Shown here: positions 32,251 through 41,270 of the stretch, piece by piece
Numbering within the stretch: position 1 is the stretch's first letter
Layout of the letters: the number at the start of each line of letters is the position of its first letter
Assembly: GCA_910577035.1 (NCBI GenBank)
Contig: CAJTKW010000009.1
Location: forward strand, 1 to 52,591
Source: an uncultured Acetatifactor sp.
GTDB taxonomy: Bacteria > Bacillota > Clostridia > Lachnospirales > Lachnospiraceae
Direction of reading: 5' to 3'
DNA length: 52,591 bases
Position numbers and translations under genes: made by a program
The notes under the pieces: model-generated
Databases searched by the model: none
Told to the model about the DNA's origin: nothing
Seen by the model: only the letters and a program-made list of their open reading frames with translations

Positions 32251-33194
32251 TGGCAGAGAATACGGTAAAAAAGATCGCAACCCGCGAAAGCTATGGCAAC
32301 GCACTGAAGGAACTGGCGGAAGAATTCCCCAATCTGGTTGTGCTGGATGCCGATCTGGCAGCAGCCACCAAGACGGGCGTGTTTAAGAAAGCATATCCGG
32401 ACCGTCACATTGACTGCGGTATTGCAGAGTGTAACATGATGGGCATTGCGGCAGGCCTGTCCCTGACAGGCAAGATTCCTTTTGTCAGCTCCTTTGCCAT
32501 GTTTGCTGCAGGGCGTGCTTACGAGCAGGTCCGCAATTCCATCGGCTATCCTCATCTGAACGTAAAGATCGGCGCCACCCATGCCGGCATTACCGTGGGC
32601 GAGGACGGAGCTACCCATCAGTGTAATGAGGACATTGCCCTGATGCGGACGATCCCCGGCATGGTAGTGATGTGTCCCGCGGACGACGTGGAAGCCAAAG
32701 CGGCAGTCCGTGCGGCGCTGGAATATGACGGGCCCGTGTATATCCGCTTTGGGCGTGCGGCAGTGCCCGTGATTAATGACAGGCCTGATTATAAATTTGA
32801 GATCGGCAAGGGAAGCATTGTCCGGGAAGGTAAGGACGTGACCATCGTGGCTACCGGCATCTGTGTGGATTCCGCTCTGGGTGCGGCGGAGAAGCTGGCG
32901 GCAGACGGTATTGATGCAGAGGTGGTGAGCATCTGCACCATCAAGCCCCTGGATGAGGAGATTATCATAAACAGCGCAAAGAAGACCGGAAAGGTAGTGA
33001 CCGTGGAGGAACACAGCGTGATCGGCGGTCTGGGCAGCGCAGTCTGCGACTGCCTGTGCGCAAAGCTCCCCACCCCGGTGAAGAAGATCGGCATGCAGGA
33101 CGTATTCGGCGAGTCCGGCTCCGCAGCGGCCCTGGTGGCAAAGTACGGCCTGGACGCAGAGGGCGTTTATAAGTCCGTGAAGGAATTTATGTAA
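32250..33194 (+). CDS. Transketolase, C-terminal subunit
   Basis: A 314-residue partner: 'LVVLDADLAAATKTGVF', 'CGIAECNMMGIAAGLSLTG' (the conserved Glu for cofactor activation), 'PFVSSFAMFAAGRAYEQVR' and the C-terminal 'VTVEEHSVIGGLGSAV'. Together with the upstream gene it makes a complete transketolase moving two-carbon units between sugar phosphates. The start codon shares the A of the preceding stop. A strong terminator follows, closing the araR-to-transketolase unit. Confidence 0.93.
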   Translation: MAENTVKKIATRESYGNALKELAEEFPNLVVLDADLAAATKTGVFKKAYPDRHIDCGIAECNMMGIAAGLSLTGKIPFVSSFAMFAAGRAYEQVRNSIGYPHLNVKIGATHAGITVGEDGATHQCNEDIALMRTIPGMVVMCPADDVEAKAAVRAALEYDGPVYIRFGRAAVPVINDRPDYKFEIGKGSIVREGKDVTIVATGICVDSALGAAEKLAADGIDAEVVSICTIKPLDEEIIINSAKKTGKVVTVEEHSVIGGLGSAVCDCLCAKLPTPVKKIGMQDVFGESGSAAALVAKYGLDAEGVYKSVKEFM

Positions 33195-33250
33195 TACATA
33201 CCCCTGAAAGCATGCCCGCTGGGCGTGAACCGGGAACATGAAAGGCATAC

Positions 33251-33289
33251 AGGACAGAGTATACGGGAAGGTATATTCTGTCCTTTTTC
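33251..33289 (+). terminator. Terminator after the transketolase genes
   Basis: AGGACAGAGTATAC (33251-33264), loop GGGAAG, GTATATTCTGTCCT (33271-33284) and T's. Fourteen pairs with one G-U. Strong. Confidence 0.88.
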
Positions 33290-33608
33290 TATATTAGGAA
33301 ACATAGTATTTCCTCTTTTCGACTGCAAGTCTGCCGGAAATAACACAGGAAGCGTTCCGGCTTTATCCAAAAAATACTTTGCGCCTGATTTTGCATAAGA
33401 TTTTTTCGTCAAAATGCCTGCTGGAGACAGAGGGACATTTATTTTTTGTGCAAATAATCGGATTTCCTGAAAAGCCGTTTTTTTAAAATGGTCGTTTTTG
33501 CACAGTATTGATAGGCCAGCGCTTAGAATTTGAGTGCAGATTTGCATGATAATAAGGGTACAGTCGAATGGATAATATTTGACCGAATGCAATTGGAGGT
33601 GAAAGCAG
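33290..33608. other. Non-coding leader before the sugar ABC importer
   Basis: About 320 bp, AT-rich, without a gene on either strand that I believe. TTGCAC at 33498-33503 and GATAAT-like -10 sequences near 33550-33580 suggest a promoter, but no pair with good spacing was found. A TTGGAGGTG ribosome site ends it. Confidence 0.4.
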
Positions 33609-34559
33609 GTGGAGAAGAAGATGAAGAAAATGAGCCTTGCAGATCGTCAGAAGCTATTTGTGAAAAACTTCCGCCATACCTGGCAGCTGCTGTTGTTAGT
33701 GTCAATTCCCCTGATTCTGGTGTTTGTCCTCAATTATGCGGCCTATCCGGGCCTGCGGATGGTATTTATGGATTATAAGCCGGCCAAGGGATATGACGGC
33801 AGTGAGTGGGTGGGGTGGCAGACCTTTGCCAAGATCTTTAAGGATGCGGATTTTCACCGTGCCCTGCGCAATTCCATTGTGTTTAATATACTGGGACTGC
33901 TGGTGAGTTTCCCGGCTCCCATTATTCTGGCCCTGATTTTAAACGAGCTGCGTTATCCCAGGTTTAAAAAGGTGTCCCAGACTATATTGTATCTGCCGCA
34001 TTTCCTCTCCTGGCCCATTATCGGCAGTGTGGCTTACACGCTGTTCCGGCCCACCACCGGCCTGGTGAACGTGGTGTTGAGGAACATGGGCCTGATCAAT
34101 GAGGGAATTCCCTTTTTGACGGAAAAGACTCACTGGGCGGTCACTTATCTGTTCATAGGTGTCTGGGCCGGCATGGGGTGGGGCACTATTATCTATCTGG
34201 CGGCCATTACGGGCATCAACGGCGAGCTGTATGAGGCGGCCATGATTGACGGCGCCGGCAGGTGGAAGCGGATGTGGCATATTACCCTGCCGGGCATCAA
34301 GGGCACCATTGTCACGCTTCTGATTATGAATATGGGGCGGCTCATGGGCAGCAACTTCGAGGCGTTGAAGGTATTTGACAACAGTCAGGTCAGAGAATAT
34401 CAGTATCAGCTGGCCATTTACATATACCAGAAGGGCTTGTCCGGCAACCGCTTCAGCATGTCAACGGCGGTGGGCCTGTTCCAGTCCCTGGTAGGGCTGG
34501 GGCTGGTGCTGCTGGCGGACTGGATTGCCAAACGGCTGGGCGAAGAAGGATTGTTCTAG
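33609..34559 (+). CDS. ABC sugar importer permease, LplB-like
   Basis: A 316-residue permease starting at GTG after TTGGAGGTGAAAGCAG. Six transmembrane segments are visible, first near 20-42 ('LLLLVSIPLILVFVLNYA'). The coupling motif of binding-protein-dependent permeases is 'YEAAMIDGAGRWKRMWHITL' (EAA...G). Such LplB-type permeases take up complex oligosaccharides, for example rhamnogalacturonan pieces, in Bacilli and Clostridia. It pairs with the next gene and the lipoprotein after that. No ATPase is coded in the cluster. Confidence 0.92.
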   Translation: MEKKMKKMSLADRQKLFVKNFRHTWQLLLLVSIPLILVFVLNYAAYPGLRMVFMDYKPAKGYDGSEWVGWQTFAKIFKDADFHRALRNSIVFNILGLLVSFPAPIILALILNELRYPRFKKVSQTILYLPHFLSWPIIGSVAYTLFRPTTGLVNVVLRNMGLINEGIPFLTEKTHWAVTYLFIGVWAGMGWGTIIYLAAITGINGELYEAAMIDGAGRWKRMWHITLPGIKGTIVTLLIMNMGRLMGSNFEALKVFDNSQVREYQYQLAIYIYQKGLSGNRFSMSTAVGLFQSLVGLGLVLLADWIAKRLGEEGLF

Positions 34560-34575
34560 GAAGGGGGGGAAGAGA

Positions 34576-35502
34576 ATGAGCAAGAGAGTGAAAGACAGAG
34601 AAGAAAGCACTGCCGGCGACGGCAGCAGAGCCATAAACAGATTCCGTCTCAGTGACGGAATCATGATGCTGGTCATTGTGCTGCTGTGCCTGACCTGTAT
34701 TCTGCCCTTTATCCATGTAACGGCAAAGTCCCTGTCGGCCAATAACTATGTATCTTCCCAGCAGGTCACGCTGTGGCCCAAGGGCTTTAACACAGATGCG
34801 TATAAAGCGGTTTTTTCGGACAGCAGTATGACGTATTCCATGGGCTTCAGCGTAGTGGTTACGATCATATTTACCTTTCTGGGACTGGTGGTATGCCTGT
34901 TTGCGGCTTATCCCCTTTCCAAGAAAGAGCTGCCCTTCAGGCGGGTAATTACGTTCCTGCTGGTGTTTCCCATGTATTTTGGGGCGGGCCTGATTCCCAC
35001 CTATCTGCTGTATAACAACCTGAACCTGCTGGACAATATGTGGGTGCTGATTCTACCGGGAATTTATTCCGCCTACAACATGCTGGTGATGAAGACCTAC
35101 TTCCACTCCAGCATTCCGGACAGCCTGGAGGAATCCGCGTTTCTGGACGGGGCCAGCTATTTCCAGATCATCCGCTATATTATCCTGCCCCTGAGCAAGC
35201 CGATTATTGCAACGCTGGGCCTGTTTTACGCAGTGGGCAGATGGAACAGCTACGGGGACAATCTGTATTACATCAGAATGCGGACGGATCTGCGGATGCT
35301 CCAGTATAAGCTGTATCTCCTGGTATCCACGGCTCAGGAGGCCCTGTCTACGGCCCAGGAGGAGGGCTCCGCGGTTACCAGCACTCCGGAGGTATTGCAG
35401 GCGGCAACCATTATGTTTGCCACGGTGCCGATCATTATCGTCTACCCGTTCCTGCAGAAATATTTCGTAAAGGGAGCCATGATCGGTTCCGTGAAGGGTT
35501 AA
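34576..35502 (+). CDS. ABC sugar importer permease, YtcP-like
   Basis: A 308-residue permease. The start at 34576 follows AAGGGGGGGAAGAG; the frame from 34525 overlaps the previous gene. Six transmembrane helices; the coupling motif is 'LEESAFLDGASYFQIIRYII' (EEA..DGA). YtcP proteins pair with LplB permeases. A basic N-terminal tail of about 20 residues is cytoplasmic. Confidence 0.92.
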   Translation: MSKRVKDREESTAGDGSRAINRFRLSDGIMMLVIVLLCLTCILPFIHVTAKSLSANNYVSSQQVTLWPKGFNTDAYKAVFSDSSMTYSMGFSVVVTIIFTFLGLVVCLFAAYPLSKKELPFRRVITFLLVFPMYFGAGLIPTYLLYNNLNLLDNMWVLILPGIYSAYNMLVMKTYFHSSIPDSLEESAFLDGASYFQIIRYIILPLSKPIIATLGLFYAVGRWNSYGDNLYYIRMRTDLRMLQYKLYLLVSTAQEALSTAQEEGSAVTSTPEVLQAATIMFATVPIIIVYPFLQKYFVKGAMIGSVKG

Positions 35503-35573
35503 AGGTAGTTCTCCTGAAAAGGTGACTATAGATTTGCAGTTAATTCACAAATTGTTTTAAGGAGGAACAGAGT

Positions 35574-37367
35574 ATGAAGAAGAAAGTAATTCAGAAGTTC
35601 CTGACGCTGGCGCTCAGCACTGCCATGGCATTAGGCGCCCTGGCGGGCTGCGGCAACGAGCCTGCGGGGAACAGCAATGCGTCCGGTTCCACGCCCGGGA
35701 GCAGTCAGGGCAGTCAGGATAGCCAGGACAAACAGGAGAGTCAGGACAGCCAGGAAAGCCAGGAATCTACGCCCGACAGCGGTTCCGCTTCCGGGGCAGC
35801 AGGTGTGGAAGGCTTCACGGCGTTTGCGGACAATGTAACCCTGAAGATTCCCGTGTACGACAGGGGCCAGGCGGGAATTCCGGACGTTAAGGACAATTAC
35901 TGGACCAAGTGGGTACAGGAGAATTTCGGTGACAAGTACAATATCACGGTACAGTATATTCCCATCGGCAGAGGAACCGTTATGCAGGATTATGCGCTGT
36001 TGTCCTCCAGCAAGAATCTGCCTACCATTCTGATGGAGTACGATTACGACAAGCTGGCAACCTGGTCCGAGGAGGGGTATCTGCAAACTATCGACCTGGA
36101 TGCTTTCCAGCAGGTGGCGCCTGACTACTATGCCGCCATGGTAAAGAATAACCAGCTGGTTTATACGGAGATGAACGAGCAGTGCTATTTCGTGCTGGCG
36201 GAGAGACCTTATTATAATACCACGCCCAACTTTGTGACCTTCTATCGCATGGACTGGCTGCGCCAGGTTGGGTATGACCATATTCCCTTAAATCGTGAGG
36301 AATATCTGGATGCCATGCAGAAGATCATGGATGCAGGCATTTGCGAGCATCCCGGCGGAGGCGCAATGTATGACGCCAAGGGCGGCGAGCAGGTATACGG
36401 TACCAGAACCTTCCCTCTGAACGAGGAAGAGTGGGCAATGTACGGTGACTTCAACATTCCGTCCATGGGCTGGGAAGCTCATAAGAAGTTTTTGCAGTAT
36501 GCGAATGAGGACTATAACCTGGGCATTACCAACCCGGAATTCTACACCCTTGACATTGCTACCGCAGAGGCTAATTTCTACGCGGGAAAGACCTATGCTT
36601 ATGGTGCTTACATGGCTCCTACCATGCCCCTGCTGGACAATTTCTATGCCCAGAATCCCGATGCGGAGCTGGCGGTATACACCTTCGTGGGTGAAGAGCA
36701 GAAGACTCAGCCCGACCCCGGAACAGGAGACTATCCTCTGTACCGTGCCGACAATCCTTTCGGTATGACCATCGGTTTTTCTGCCTTTGCAACAGAGGAC
36801 GAAATCAAGGCTGCCTGGATGTATCTGGAGTGGATGATCCAGCCGGAGAACCTGCATACTATCCAGTGGGGCGTTGAGGGCGAGACCTATAACCTTGATG
36901 CAGACGGCTTCGAAGTAGCGGTCAGCGATTACGAGGGCGAGTACAAGATGGGCTTCAACGGCAACAAGGACTACTGGTGCGTGGTAATTGAGGCCAGAAA
37001 TGCCGGCGATATGTACGACAATATCCGCATGAACTCTCCTAAGGGTTATCCTCAGGATTTCACCGACCAGATCATTGGTATCTATGACCTGAACGTGAAG
37101 AAGGCCGAGCTGGGCTACCCCATCAGTGACGCGCTGTTTGCAGTTTCCATCGGAGCGGTGGATGAATACCGCGGCGACCTGCAGATGAAGTACGCGGAGT
37201 ATAAGGATGCGCTGGTAATGTGCAAGCCGGAGGAATTCGATGCTCTGTATGAGCAGTATACCCAGGAATACCTGAATATGGGCTATCAGGAAATTCTGGA
37301 TGAGAGAAAGGCTGCTTACGAGGCAGGCAAGACCACGAAGCTGCCGGATAACCAGAAAGCAAACTGA
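35574..37367 (+). CDS. Extracellular sugar-binding lipoprotein of the importer
   Basis: A 597-residue solute-binding protein. The signal peptide 'KKKVIQKFLTLALSTAMA' ends in the lipobox LAGC, so it is lipid-anchored. A Ser/Gln/Asp-rich spacer (about 30-70) rich in QDSQ/ESQES repeats keeps the binding domain away from the membrane. The rest has the fold of large family 1 LplA-type binding proteins, with 'WTKWVQENFGDKYNI' and 'MDWLRQVGYD' as recognisable parts. It directly follows the two permeases and is closed by a terminator. The ligand is probably an oligosaccharide freed from pectin-like polymers, judging by the downstream hydrolase and phosphorylase. Confidence 0.92.
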   Translation: MKKKVIQKFLTLALSTAMALGALAGCGNEPAGNSNASGSTPGSSQGSQDSQDKQESQDSQESQESTPDSGSASGAAGVEGFTAFADNVTLKIPVYDRGQAGIPDVKDNYWTKWVQENFGDKYNITVQYIPIGRGTVMQDYALLSSSKNLPTILMEYDYDKLATWSEEGYLQTIDLDAFQQVAPDYYAAMVKNNQLVYTEMNEQCYFVLAERPYYNTTPNFVTFYRMDWLRQVGYDHIPLNREEYLDAMQKIMDAGICEHPGGGAMYDAKGGEQVYGTRTFPLNEEEWAMYGDFNIPSMGWEAHKKFLQYANEDYNLGITNPEFYTLDIATAEANFYAGKTYAYGAYMAPTMPLLDNFYAQNPDAELAVYTFVGEEQKTQPDPGTGDYPLYRADNPFGMTIGFSAFATEDEIKAAWMYLEWMIQPENLHTIQWGVEGETYNLDADGFEVAVSDYEGEYKMGFNGNKDYWCVVIEARNAGDMYDNIRMNSPKGYPQDFTDQIIGIYDLNVKKAELGYPISDALFAVSIGAVDEYRGDLQMKYAEYKDALVMCKPEEFDALYEQYTQEYLNMGYQEILDERKAAYEAGKTTKLPDNQKAN

Positions 37368-37406
37368 AAATAGTATTTGACACGCAGGACTGTGTATGAA
37401 GAAAAC

Positions 37407-37440
37407 GGCCCACCGGTTTTGCCGGTGGGCCTGAATTTTT
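37407..37440 (+). terminator. Terminator after the binding-protein gene
   Basis: GGCCCACCGG (37407-37416), loop TTTTG, CCGGTGGGCC (37422-37431), then TGAATTTTT. Ten perfect pairs. Confidence 0.85.
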
Positions 37441-37460
37441 CAGAGGGCGGAAGGCGTCGG

Positions 37461-37560
37461 GAAATGCGGGTTTCATATGGCCGAGGTTTTCCTGAAATGC
37501 GGTTTTTTGCATGGCGGAAGCTTTCCGGGAACGCGGGATTTCGCAGAAAGGTAATTTTGG
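37461..37560 (+). repeat. Three degenerate tandem repeats upstream of GH105
   Basis: Three successive units of 32-35 bp (37461-37493, 37494-37528, 37529-37560), each beginning GAA(A/C)(T)GCGG and carrying TTT then GGC-GA and TTTCC. The first two agree best (GAAATGCGG...ATGGC.GA.G.TTTCC). They stand between a terminator and the GH105 ribosome site. Possibly repeated regulator binding sites. Confidence 0.5.
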
Positions 37561-37642
37561 AAAATGGTGGTATGCGTTTTCCTCGTTTTGTAGTATGATA
37601 AATAAAGCTTAATCAGGCGCAGGCGGCGCGGACGGAGGGGTT

Positions 37643-38695
37643 ATGTTGAAGCTGGAGTATGATAAAAGCGAGATTGAAGAGACAATTGACAGGATTGTGA
37701 AAAAGACCATGAATATGGACCTGACCTGGGACTGGCCCTGCGGGGTGGCTTATTATGGCATTGGTGAGGCCTATGAGAAGACCGGAAAGGAAGAATACCT
37801 GAAGCTCCTGAAGGACAGGGTGGATGAGCTGATTGAGCTGGGGCTTCCTCCGGTGTGGACGGTGAATGCCTGTGCTATGGGGCATTGTCTGGTGACAATT
37901 TATAAGGCAACGGGGGAACAGAAATACTATGACATTCTGATGAGCAAAATTGCGTATCTGAAGAAGGAGGCACTCCGGTTCGGAGACAATGTGCTGCAGC
38001 ATACGGTTTCTCCGAACAATGATTTCCCGGAGCAGGCATGGGCGGATACTTTGTTTATGGCAGCGCTTCTCATGCTGCGGGTGGGAGTCATGAACGAGGA
38101 TCAGGAGCTGATTGAGGATGCGCTGAACCAATGGTACTGGCATATCAGGTATCTGCAGAATCCCGGCAGCGGATTTTATTATCACGGCTACGATAATATT
38201 GCGGGGGATCACATGTCCGGCATCTACTGGGGCAGGGCCAATGCCTGGGCGGCATATACCATGTCGAAGGTGGGAGGGCTGCTTCCCCAGTGTTATCTGT
38301 ATCCCAAATACATAGATGTGGCGGGGTCATTGAACGAACAGCTGGCGGCCCTGAAAACGGTGCAGACGGAGAACGGATTGTGGAGAACCGTGCTGGACGA
38401 TGAGGAATCCTATGAAGAGGTTTCCGCTTCCGCAGGAATAGCTGCGGCCATGCTGGAGAGAGGGAATCCCCTGCATGGTAAATACATCAATAAATCGATA
38501 AAGGGCCTGCTGGCAAATATCAGCGAGGACGGCAAGGTCATGAACGTGTCAGGGGGTACTGCGGTGATGCGGGACCGGGAAGGCTACAGGGGCATTCCGA
38601 AAGCGTGGATTCAGGGCTGGGGGCAGGGCCTGGCACTGGCCTTTTTCTCTGCTTTGTTTGTCTCCGACGGTATTGCGAAGGACGGCGCCTTATAA
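37643..38695 (+). CDS. Glycoside hydrolase family 105-like unsaturated glucuronyl/galacturonyl hydrolase
   Basis: A 350-residue (alpha/alpha)6-barrel enzyme of the GH105/GH88 type, like YteR, which removes the unsaturated uronic acid left by pectate or rhamnogalacturonan lyases. Marks are 'WPCGVAYYGIGEAYEKTG' at the start, 'EQAWADTLFMAALLMLRVG' with the catalytic Asp, and 'GIYWGRANAWAAYTMSKV' and 'GWGQGLALAFF' later. There is no signal peptide, so it acts inside on imported oligosaccharides. The ATG follows CGGAGGGGTT. It sits between the importer and a GH112 phosphorylase. Confidence 0.88.
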   Translation: MLKLEYDKSEIEETIDRIVKKTMNMDLTWDWPCGVAYYGIGEAYEKTGKEEYLKLLKDRVDELIELGLPPVWTVNACAMGHCLVTIYKATGEQKYYDILMSKIAYLKKEALRFGDNVLQHTVSPNNDFPEQAWADTLFMAALLMLRVGVMNEDQELIEDALNQWYWHIRYLQNPGSGFYYHGYDNIAGDHMSGIYWGRANAWAAYTMSKVGGLLPQCYLYPKYIDVAGSLNEQLAALKTVQTENGLWRTVLDDEESYEEVSASAGIAAAMLERGNPLHGKYINKSIKGLLANISEDGKVMNVSGGTAVMRDREGYRGIPKAWIQGWGQGLALAFFSALFVSDGIAKDGAL

Positions 38696-38712
38696 AAGAT
38701 CCCGGGCTTCGG

Positions 38713-38765
38713 GGATTGCTTGTGCCGGCGCCGCGGCACTGCCGCCGGAGGCGGCATGTCTGAAA
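38713..38765 (+). repeat. Two-hairpin dispersed repeat, copy 1
   Basis: GGATTG followed by GTGCCG...CGGCAC (38722-38739) and TGCCGCC-GGA-GGCGGCA (38740-38756), ending ATGTCTGAAA. A second copy with the same order, spacing and flanks lies at 43604-43657; only loops and a few flank bases differ. A REP-like palindromic unit or small structured RNA. Confidence 0.6.
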
Positions 38766-38817
38766 GAATGATGACGCGGAAGCGTTTGAAAAAACAGGAT
38801 TTGGGGGAGGTATTACA

Positions 38818-40971
38818 ATGTCAAAACAAAAAGGGGGATTTACGCTCCCGGGAGAATCCGGATATGAGGAGCTGACCCTGAAAATGGCAGAAAGGTGGGG
38901 GGCCGACGTAATCAGGGACAGTGACGGGACGGTTCTTTCCGACGAGATTGTCCATGCCGGCTACGGAATTTATTCGACAATCTGTATCATTCGCGATCAT
39001 AACGAGTGGGCGAAGAAGCATCCTGATAAGCTGCAGCAGACCTTTCTCTGTACGCCGGCGGCAGTGGCGGTGGAGGGGGAGCTGAAGATCAACCTGCTGG
39101 AGAGCTTTTTCGGGGAGCAGTTTGCGATTAACGACAGCCAAAGGGCAATGAAATACTGGGAGGTTTATGACCGCACTGTCAACGGGAAGGTTGACAGCGC
39201 CGGCTGGGATTACGATCAGACATCCGGCAGCGTGACCATCCGGGATTGCACTCCCTTCCACAAATATACCGTCAGCTTTCTGGCATACCGTATCTGGGAA
39301 GAGATTTCCATGTATAATCATACGACGAATCACTGGAATAAAGAGCATTTGATGCAGATTGACCCCAGGTATCCGGAAACCCGGGAGTATATGCTGGACT
39401 GGATGAAGGACTGGTGTGAAGCCCACCCCGATACCACCGTGGTGCGTTTTACCTCCATGTTTTATAATTTCGTGTGGATCTGGGGGAGCAGCGAGAGAAA
39501 CCGGCATTTGTTTTCCGACTGGGGGTCTTACGACTATACCGTGAGTGACCTGGCGCTGGATGAGTTTGCGAAAGAATACGGCTATTCCATGACGGCAGAA
39601 GATTTCATCAACAAGGGGCGGCTTCATGCAACCCATATGCCGGGAAACCGGCGTAAGACGGATTGGATGGCTTTTATCAATGACTTTGTCATTTCCTTTG
39701 GCAGGCAGCTGATTGATATTGTGCACGGGTACGGGAAAAAGGCGTATGTTTTCTATGATGACAGCTGGGTAGGGGTGGAGCCGTATAACGGAAGGTTTGG
39801 GGAGTTTGGCTTTGACGGCCTGATCAAGTGCGTATTTTCCGGGTATGAAGCCAGGCTTTGCGCGGGAGTGGAGGTGCCTGCCCACGAGCTTCGCCTTCAC
39901 CCCTATCTGTTTCCCGTAGGACTGGGCGGGGCGCCTACCTTTACGGAGGGCGGCAATCCCGCGCTGGATGCAAAAAAGTACTGGAACAATGTGAGGCGTG
40001 CGCTGTTGAGGGAAAAAATAGACCGAATAGGGCTGGGCGGCTATCTGCACCTGGCAGAGCCTTTTCCGGATTTTTGTGATTACATCGAGAAGGTAGCCGA
40101 CGAATTCAGGCTGATCCGCTCGTTCCATGATGAGGGCAGGCCCTTTACCATCAGAACCAGGGTGGCGGTTCTCCACAGCTGGGGGGCACTGCGCTCCTGG
40201 ACGCTGTCGGGACATTTCCATGAGACATACATGCACGACCTGATTCATGTAAATGAGGCGCTGTCAGGCCTGCCGATGGACGTGAAATTTATTTCCTTTG
40301 AGGATGTGAAACACGGTGCGCTGGAGGATGTGGATGTAGTGATTAATGCCGGCCATGCAGGAAGCGCCTGGAGCGGCGGGGAGAGCTGGAAGGATGAAGG
40401 GCTGGTAACGACCCTTACCCAATGGGTATATGAGGGGGGCACCTTTCTGGGGGTCAACGAGCCCTCGGCAGTGGAGGGCTTTGACACGTATTTTCGTATG
40501 GCGCATGTGCTGGGGATCGACGAAGATACCGGCGCGAGAGTCTGTCATGGGAAATGGAGCTTTGCGGCGGAGGATCCGGAGAATATCATACCGAAGGGAG
40601 CATGGGTAAAGCCCAGGGAAAATCTGTATCTGACAGACGGCAGGGCGCAGGTGCTTCTGGCAGATGCTGACAGGCCTGTCATAACTGTCCATTCCTTTGG
40701 CCGGGGGAAGGGTATCTATCTGGCATCCTTCCAGATCGGTCCGGAGAATACCCGCCTGCTGTATCATCTGATAAGATATGCCGGGGGTGAGGGGTTAAGC
40801 GGCTTGTATATGACGGATAACCTGTATACGGAATGTGCCTATTATCCCGAGAGCGGGAAGCTGGTGGTGATTAATAACAGCGACAGGGAGCAGACTACAT
40901 CGGTTCCGACGAAGGCCGGGGAGAGGACGCTGGCAATTGCGCCGTATGAAACGGTTTTTATAGAGCTGTAA
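38818..40971 (+). CDS. GH112 galactoside phosphorylase (probably galactosyl-rhamnose or lacto-N-biose type)
   Basis: A 717-residue cytoplasmic enzyme of family GH112, which splits beta-galactosides using phosphate and releases alpha-galactose-1-phosphate. The start 'GGFTLPGESGYEELTLKMAE' and the passages 'VHAGYGIYSTICIIRDHNEW', 'VVRFTSMFYNFVWIWGS' and 'VFYDDSWVGVEPYNG' are typical. Known activities are on Gal-beta-1,3-HexNAc (lacto-N-biose, galacto-N-biose) and on Gal-beta-1,4-rhamnose. The neighbouring GH105 enzyme, LplB-type importer and arabinose genes favour the galactosyl-rhamnose type used on rhamnogalacturonan I, but the sequence alone does not settle it. GGGGGAGGT precedes the ATG; a terminator follows. 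Confidence 0.9.
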   Translation: MSKQKGGFTLPGESGYEELTLKMAERWGADVIRDSDGTVLSDEIVHAGYGIYSTICIIRDHNEWAKKHPDKLQQTFLCTPAAVAVEGELKINLLESFFGEQFAINDSQRAMKYWEVYDRTVNGKVDSAGWDYDQTSGSVTIRDCTPFHKYTVSFLAYRIWEEISMYNHTTNHWNKEHLMQIDPRYPETREYMLDWMKDWCEAHPDTTVVRFTSMFYNFVWIWGSSERNRHLFSDWGSYDYTVSDLALDEFAKEYGYSMTAEDFINKGRLHATHMPGNRRKTDWMAFINDFVISFGRQLIDIVHGYGKKAYVFYDDSWVGVEPYNGRFGEFGFDGLIKCVFSGYEARLCAGVEVPAHELRLHPYLFPVGLGGAPTFTEGGNPALDAKKYWNNVRRALLREKIDRIGLGGYLHLAEPFPDFCDYIEKVADEFRLIRSFHDEGRPFTIRTRVAVLHSWGALRSWTLSGHFHETYMHDLIHVNEALSGLPMDVKFISFEDVKHGALEDVDVVINAGHAGSAWSGGESWKDEGLVTTLTQWVYEGGTFLGVNEPSAVEGFDTYFRMAHVLGIDEDTGARVCHGKWSFAAEDPENIIPKGAWVKPRENLYLTDGRAQVLLADADRPVITVHSFGRGKGIYLASFQIGPENTRLLYHLIRYAGGEGLSGLYMTDNLYTECAYYPESGKLVVINNSDREQTTSVPTKAGERTLAIAPYETVFIEL

Positions 40972-40995
40972 CAGTATACTAGTATGCCTTGTCTG

Positions 40996-41025
40996 AGAAA
41001 AAGTCATTTGAGAATGACTTTTTCT
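40996..41025 (+). terminator. Terminator after GH112
   Basis: AGAAAAAGTCATT (40996-41008), loop TGAG, AATGACTTTTTCT (41013-41025). Thirteen perfect pairs with an A-tract and T-tract, so it can act both ways. The rest of the gap to 41270 holds no gene I believe. Confidence 0.88.
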
Positions 41026-41270
41026 TGCGTTATAAGTATTCGCGTATTATGATATGGAATATCAAAAGCCGGGGAAACGAGGGGCCGTGGAAAGAGCCGT
41101 CATCGGGGAAATGCCGGAATGGAAGGACGGAATGAAAAAAGTTTAAAATATATTCCTGATAGAAACAACTATGATGCAATTTTAGTTTACAGTATAGGAC
41201 AGAAAGGATAAAAAAGCGCGTTTCGCCATCACGGGCGGGGCGGTGCAAAGAAATACAATGGGGGGAAGGT

